A DNA stretch of 14,932 bases from Gardnerella kenyensis (GTDB taxonomy: Bacteria; Actinomycetota; Actinomycetes; Actinomycetales; Bifidobacteriaceae), in the NCBI GenBank assembly GCA_003585735.1, contig NQOH01000006.1, positions 22,017 through 36,948 of the forward strand, read 5' to 3'. A model generated the notes under the pieces. That model had not been told where the DNA came from. It saw only the letters and a program-made list of their open reading frames with translations, and did no database searches. Of this stretch, positions 14,384 to 14,932 are shown one piece after another. Numbering within the stretch: the stretch's first letter is position 1; each line of letters begins with the position of its first letter. The position numbers were made by a program, and so were the translations under genes.

Positions 14384-14751
14384 ATGTATGTGCTTAAAAT
14401 AAACAAACGTCAATCAGCCTTATGTAATACCACCAACTTATTGCATAAGCATGCACAAATATGAATCATGCATAAAAATTGACACACAGCTTGCGCGCGA
14501 CACGCGAAACTTACGCGCGACACGCGAAACCGGAGAATTTAAGCACACCGTATATAATACACCCACGCCTATACCCCCACCCCCACAAAGAAAAATAAAA
14601 TTTTGTGAAAAATAACACATTTTTACAGCAATCCTAAAAAATACGCAAAAGTCAATAAATCCCCGGCAAATGTTTCCACATAACGTCAAAACGACAACAA
14701 ACTCCGGAAATTCTCCGGCAAATGTTCCAAAATGACGCCAACGCTCGCGCT
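14384..14751. other. intergenic region without a recognisable gene
   Basis: AT-rich, unstructured sequence with a 20-bp tandem repeat (14491-14530), a C-rich run (14560-14585) and two similar CCGGCAAATGTT segments near 14663 and 14715. A minus-strand frame of 118 codons at 14438-14794 has no Shine-Dalgarno or protein-like composition, and I do not accept it. TATAAT at 14553-14558 (plus) has no matching -35. Confidence 0.6.
14491..14530. repeat. 20-bp tandem repeat upstream of the giant gene
   Basis: TTRCGCGCGACACGCGAAAC occurs twice in direct succession (14491-14510 and 14511-14530) with one mismatch. It is GC-rich in an AT-rich gap about 200 bases before the giant gene, so a regulator site is possible; no known operator is recognised. 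Confidence 0.85.
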
Positions 14752-14865
14752 CTATGCGCGCATTTGTGTACTTAAACACCACCCAAGTCCACAAACACGA
14801 GGAACTATGCGCGCATTTGTGTACTTAAACACCACCCAAGTCCACAAACACGAGGAACTATGCGC
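14752..14865. repeat. 53-bp perfect tandem duplication
   Basis: Copy 1 is at 14752-14804 and copy 2 at 14805-14857, identical throughout. The first 8 bases of the unit, CTATGCGC, recur once more at 14858-14865. This is the footprint expected if slippage between two 8-bp CTATGCGC sequences doubled the segment between them. Each copy starts with an ATG and ends with GAGGAA, so copy 1 supplies a Shine-Dalgarno-like sequence to the ATG of copy 2. Confidence 0.97.
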
Positions 14866-14932
14866 TCGCTACGAAACTCGCGTTGGAAGTCCACTGGACT
14901 TCCAACCTAAGCGAGTTTCCGCTCCGAGTTGC
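14807..14932 (+). CDS. possible partial gene running off the window edge
   Basis: From the ATG at 14807 a frame stays open for 42 codons to the end of the window, beginning MRAFVYLNTTQVHKHEEL and ending near KRVSAPSC. GAGG lies four bases before the ATG. The frame is not recognised. An open stretch of this length is not rare by chance, and two competing starts exist: the copy-1 ATG at 14754, which stops after 24 codons, and the ATG at 14860, also behind GAGGAACT, which stops after 16 codons. It could equally be a non-coding repeat element. Confidence 0.25.
   Translation, partial: MRAFVYLNTTQVHKHEELCARYETRVGSPLDFQPKRVSAPSC
14873..14919. repeat. strong imperfect hairpin near the window edge
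   Basis: The outer arms GAAACTCGC (14873-14881) and GCGAGTTTC (14911-14919) pair perfectly. The inner arms GTTGGAAGTCCA (14882-14893) and TGGACTTCCAAC (14895-14906) pair perfectly around one central base; in RNA the innermost pairs would open to form a loop. A CTAA bulge (14907-14910) separates the two stems on the right. No T-run follows inside the window on either strand, so a simple terminator is not supported. Confidence 0.85.

Noticed and set aside
14379..14386. Plus-strand TATAAT promoter opposite the giant gene's -10 candidate
   Set aside because: No -35 match at 16-18 bases and no plus-strand gene directly downstream.
14438..14794. Minus-strand open frame of 118 codons upstream of the giant gene
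   Set aside because: No Shine-Dalgarno, an unlikely residue mix rich in Cys and Phe, translation through the C-rich run and the repeats, and overlap with the 53-bp duplication.
14873..14919. Hairpin as a transposon terminal repeat or rho-independent terminator
   Set aside because: No transposase is next to it, no target-site duplication is seen, and no T-run follows on either strand in the window.

Overview
The window looks like a chromosomal segment from Bifidobacteriaceae, most likely Gardnerella or a close relative. The evidence is an actinobacterial gene order, a moderate G+C content (about 42% in lines counted by eye), Shine-Dalgarno leaders, and a giant secreted protein ending in an LAKTG sorting signal. 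The genus is an inference; no marker gene in the window settles it.

All confident genes are on the minus strand and read from right to left. The left third (40-4308) is a conserved housekeeping block in transcription order: rpmE (ribosomal protein L31), prfA (release factor 1), prmC (the methyltransferase that modifies the release-factor GGQ motif), a YrdC/Sua5-family threonylcarbamoyl-AMP synthase, and a WecA/TagO-type polyprenyl-phosphate sugar-phosphate transferase. Translation termination (prfA and its modifier prmC), tRNA modification (t6A) and the first membrane step of surface glycopolymer synthesis are thus linked. A hairpin after rpmE may separate it from prfA. prmC overlaps the t6A gene by 8 bases, and a candidate extended -10 precedes wecA.

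The middle (4411-14295) is a single 3294-residue open frame for a cell-wall-anchored surface protein. From the N-terminus it has a signal peptide, a 470-residue Ala/Pro/Ser/Lys-rich stalk with an RVRR motif, MucBP-like and InlB/Listeria-Bacteroides-type repeats, an acidic AT-rich block, three related 275-345-residue modules that each carry a different insertion at the same loop, a wall-spanning (PT)n-(EP)n-(DF)n tract, LAKTG, a hydrophobic helix and a basic tail. Several in-frame microsatellites suggest its length varies between strains.

The right end (14296-14932) is mostly non-coding. It holds the giant gene's ribosome-binding site and possible promoter, a 20-bp tandem repeat, a C-rich/G-rich tract, and a 53-bp tandem duplication over a possible plus-strand start codon, followed by a strong hairpin at the window edge. 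No RNA gene, CRISPR array, transposase or integrase was recognised.
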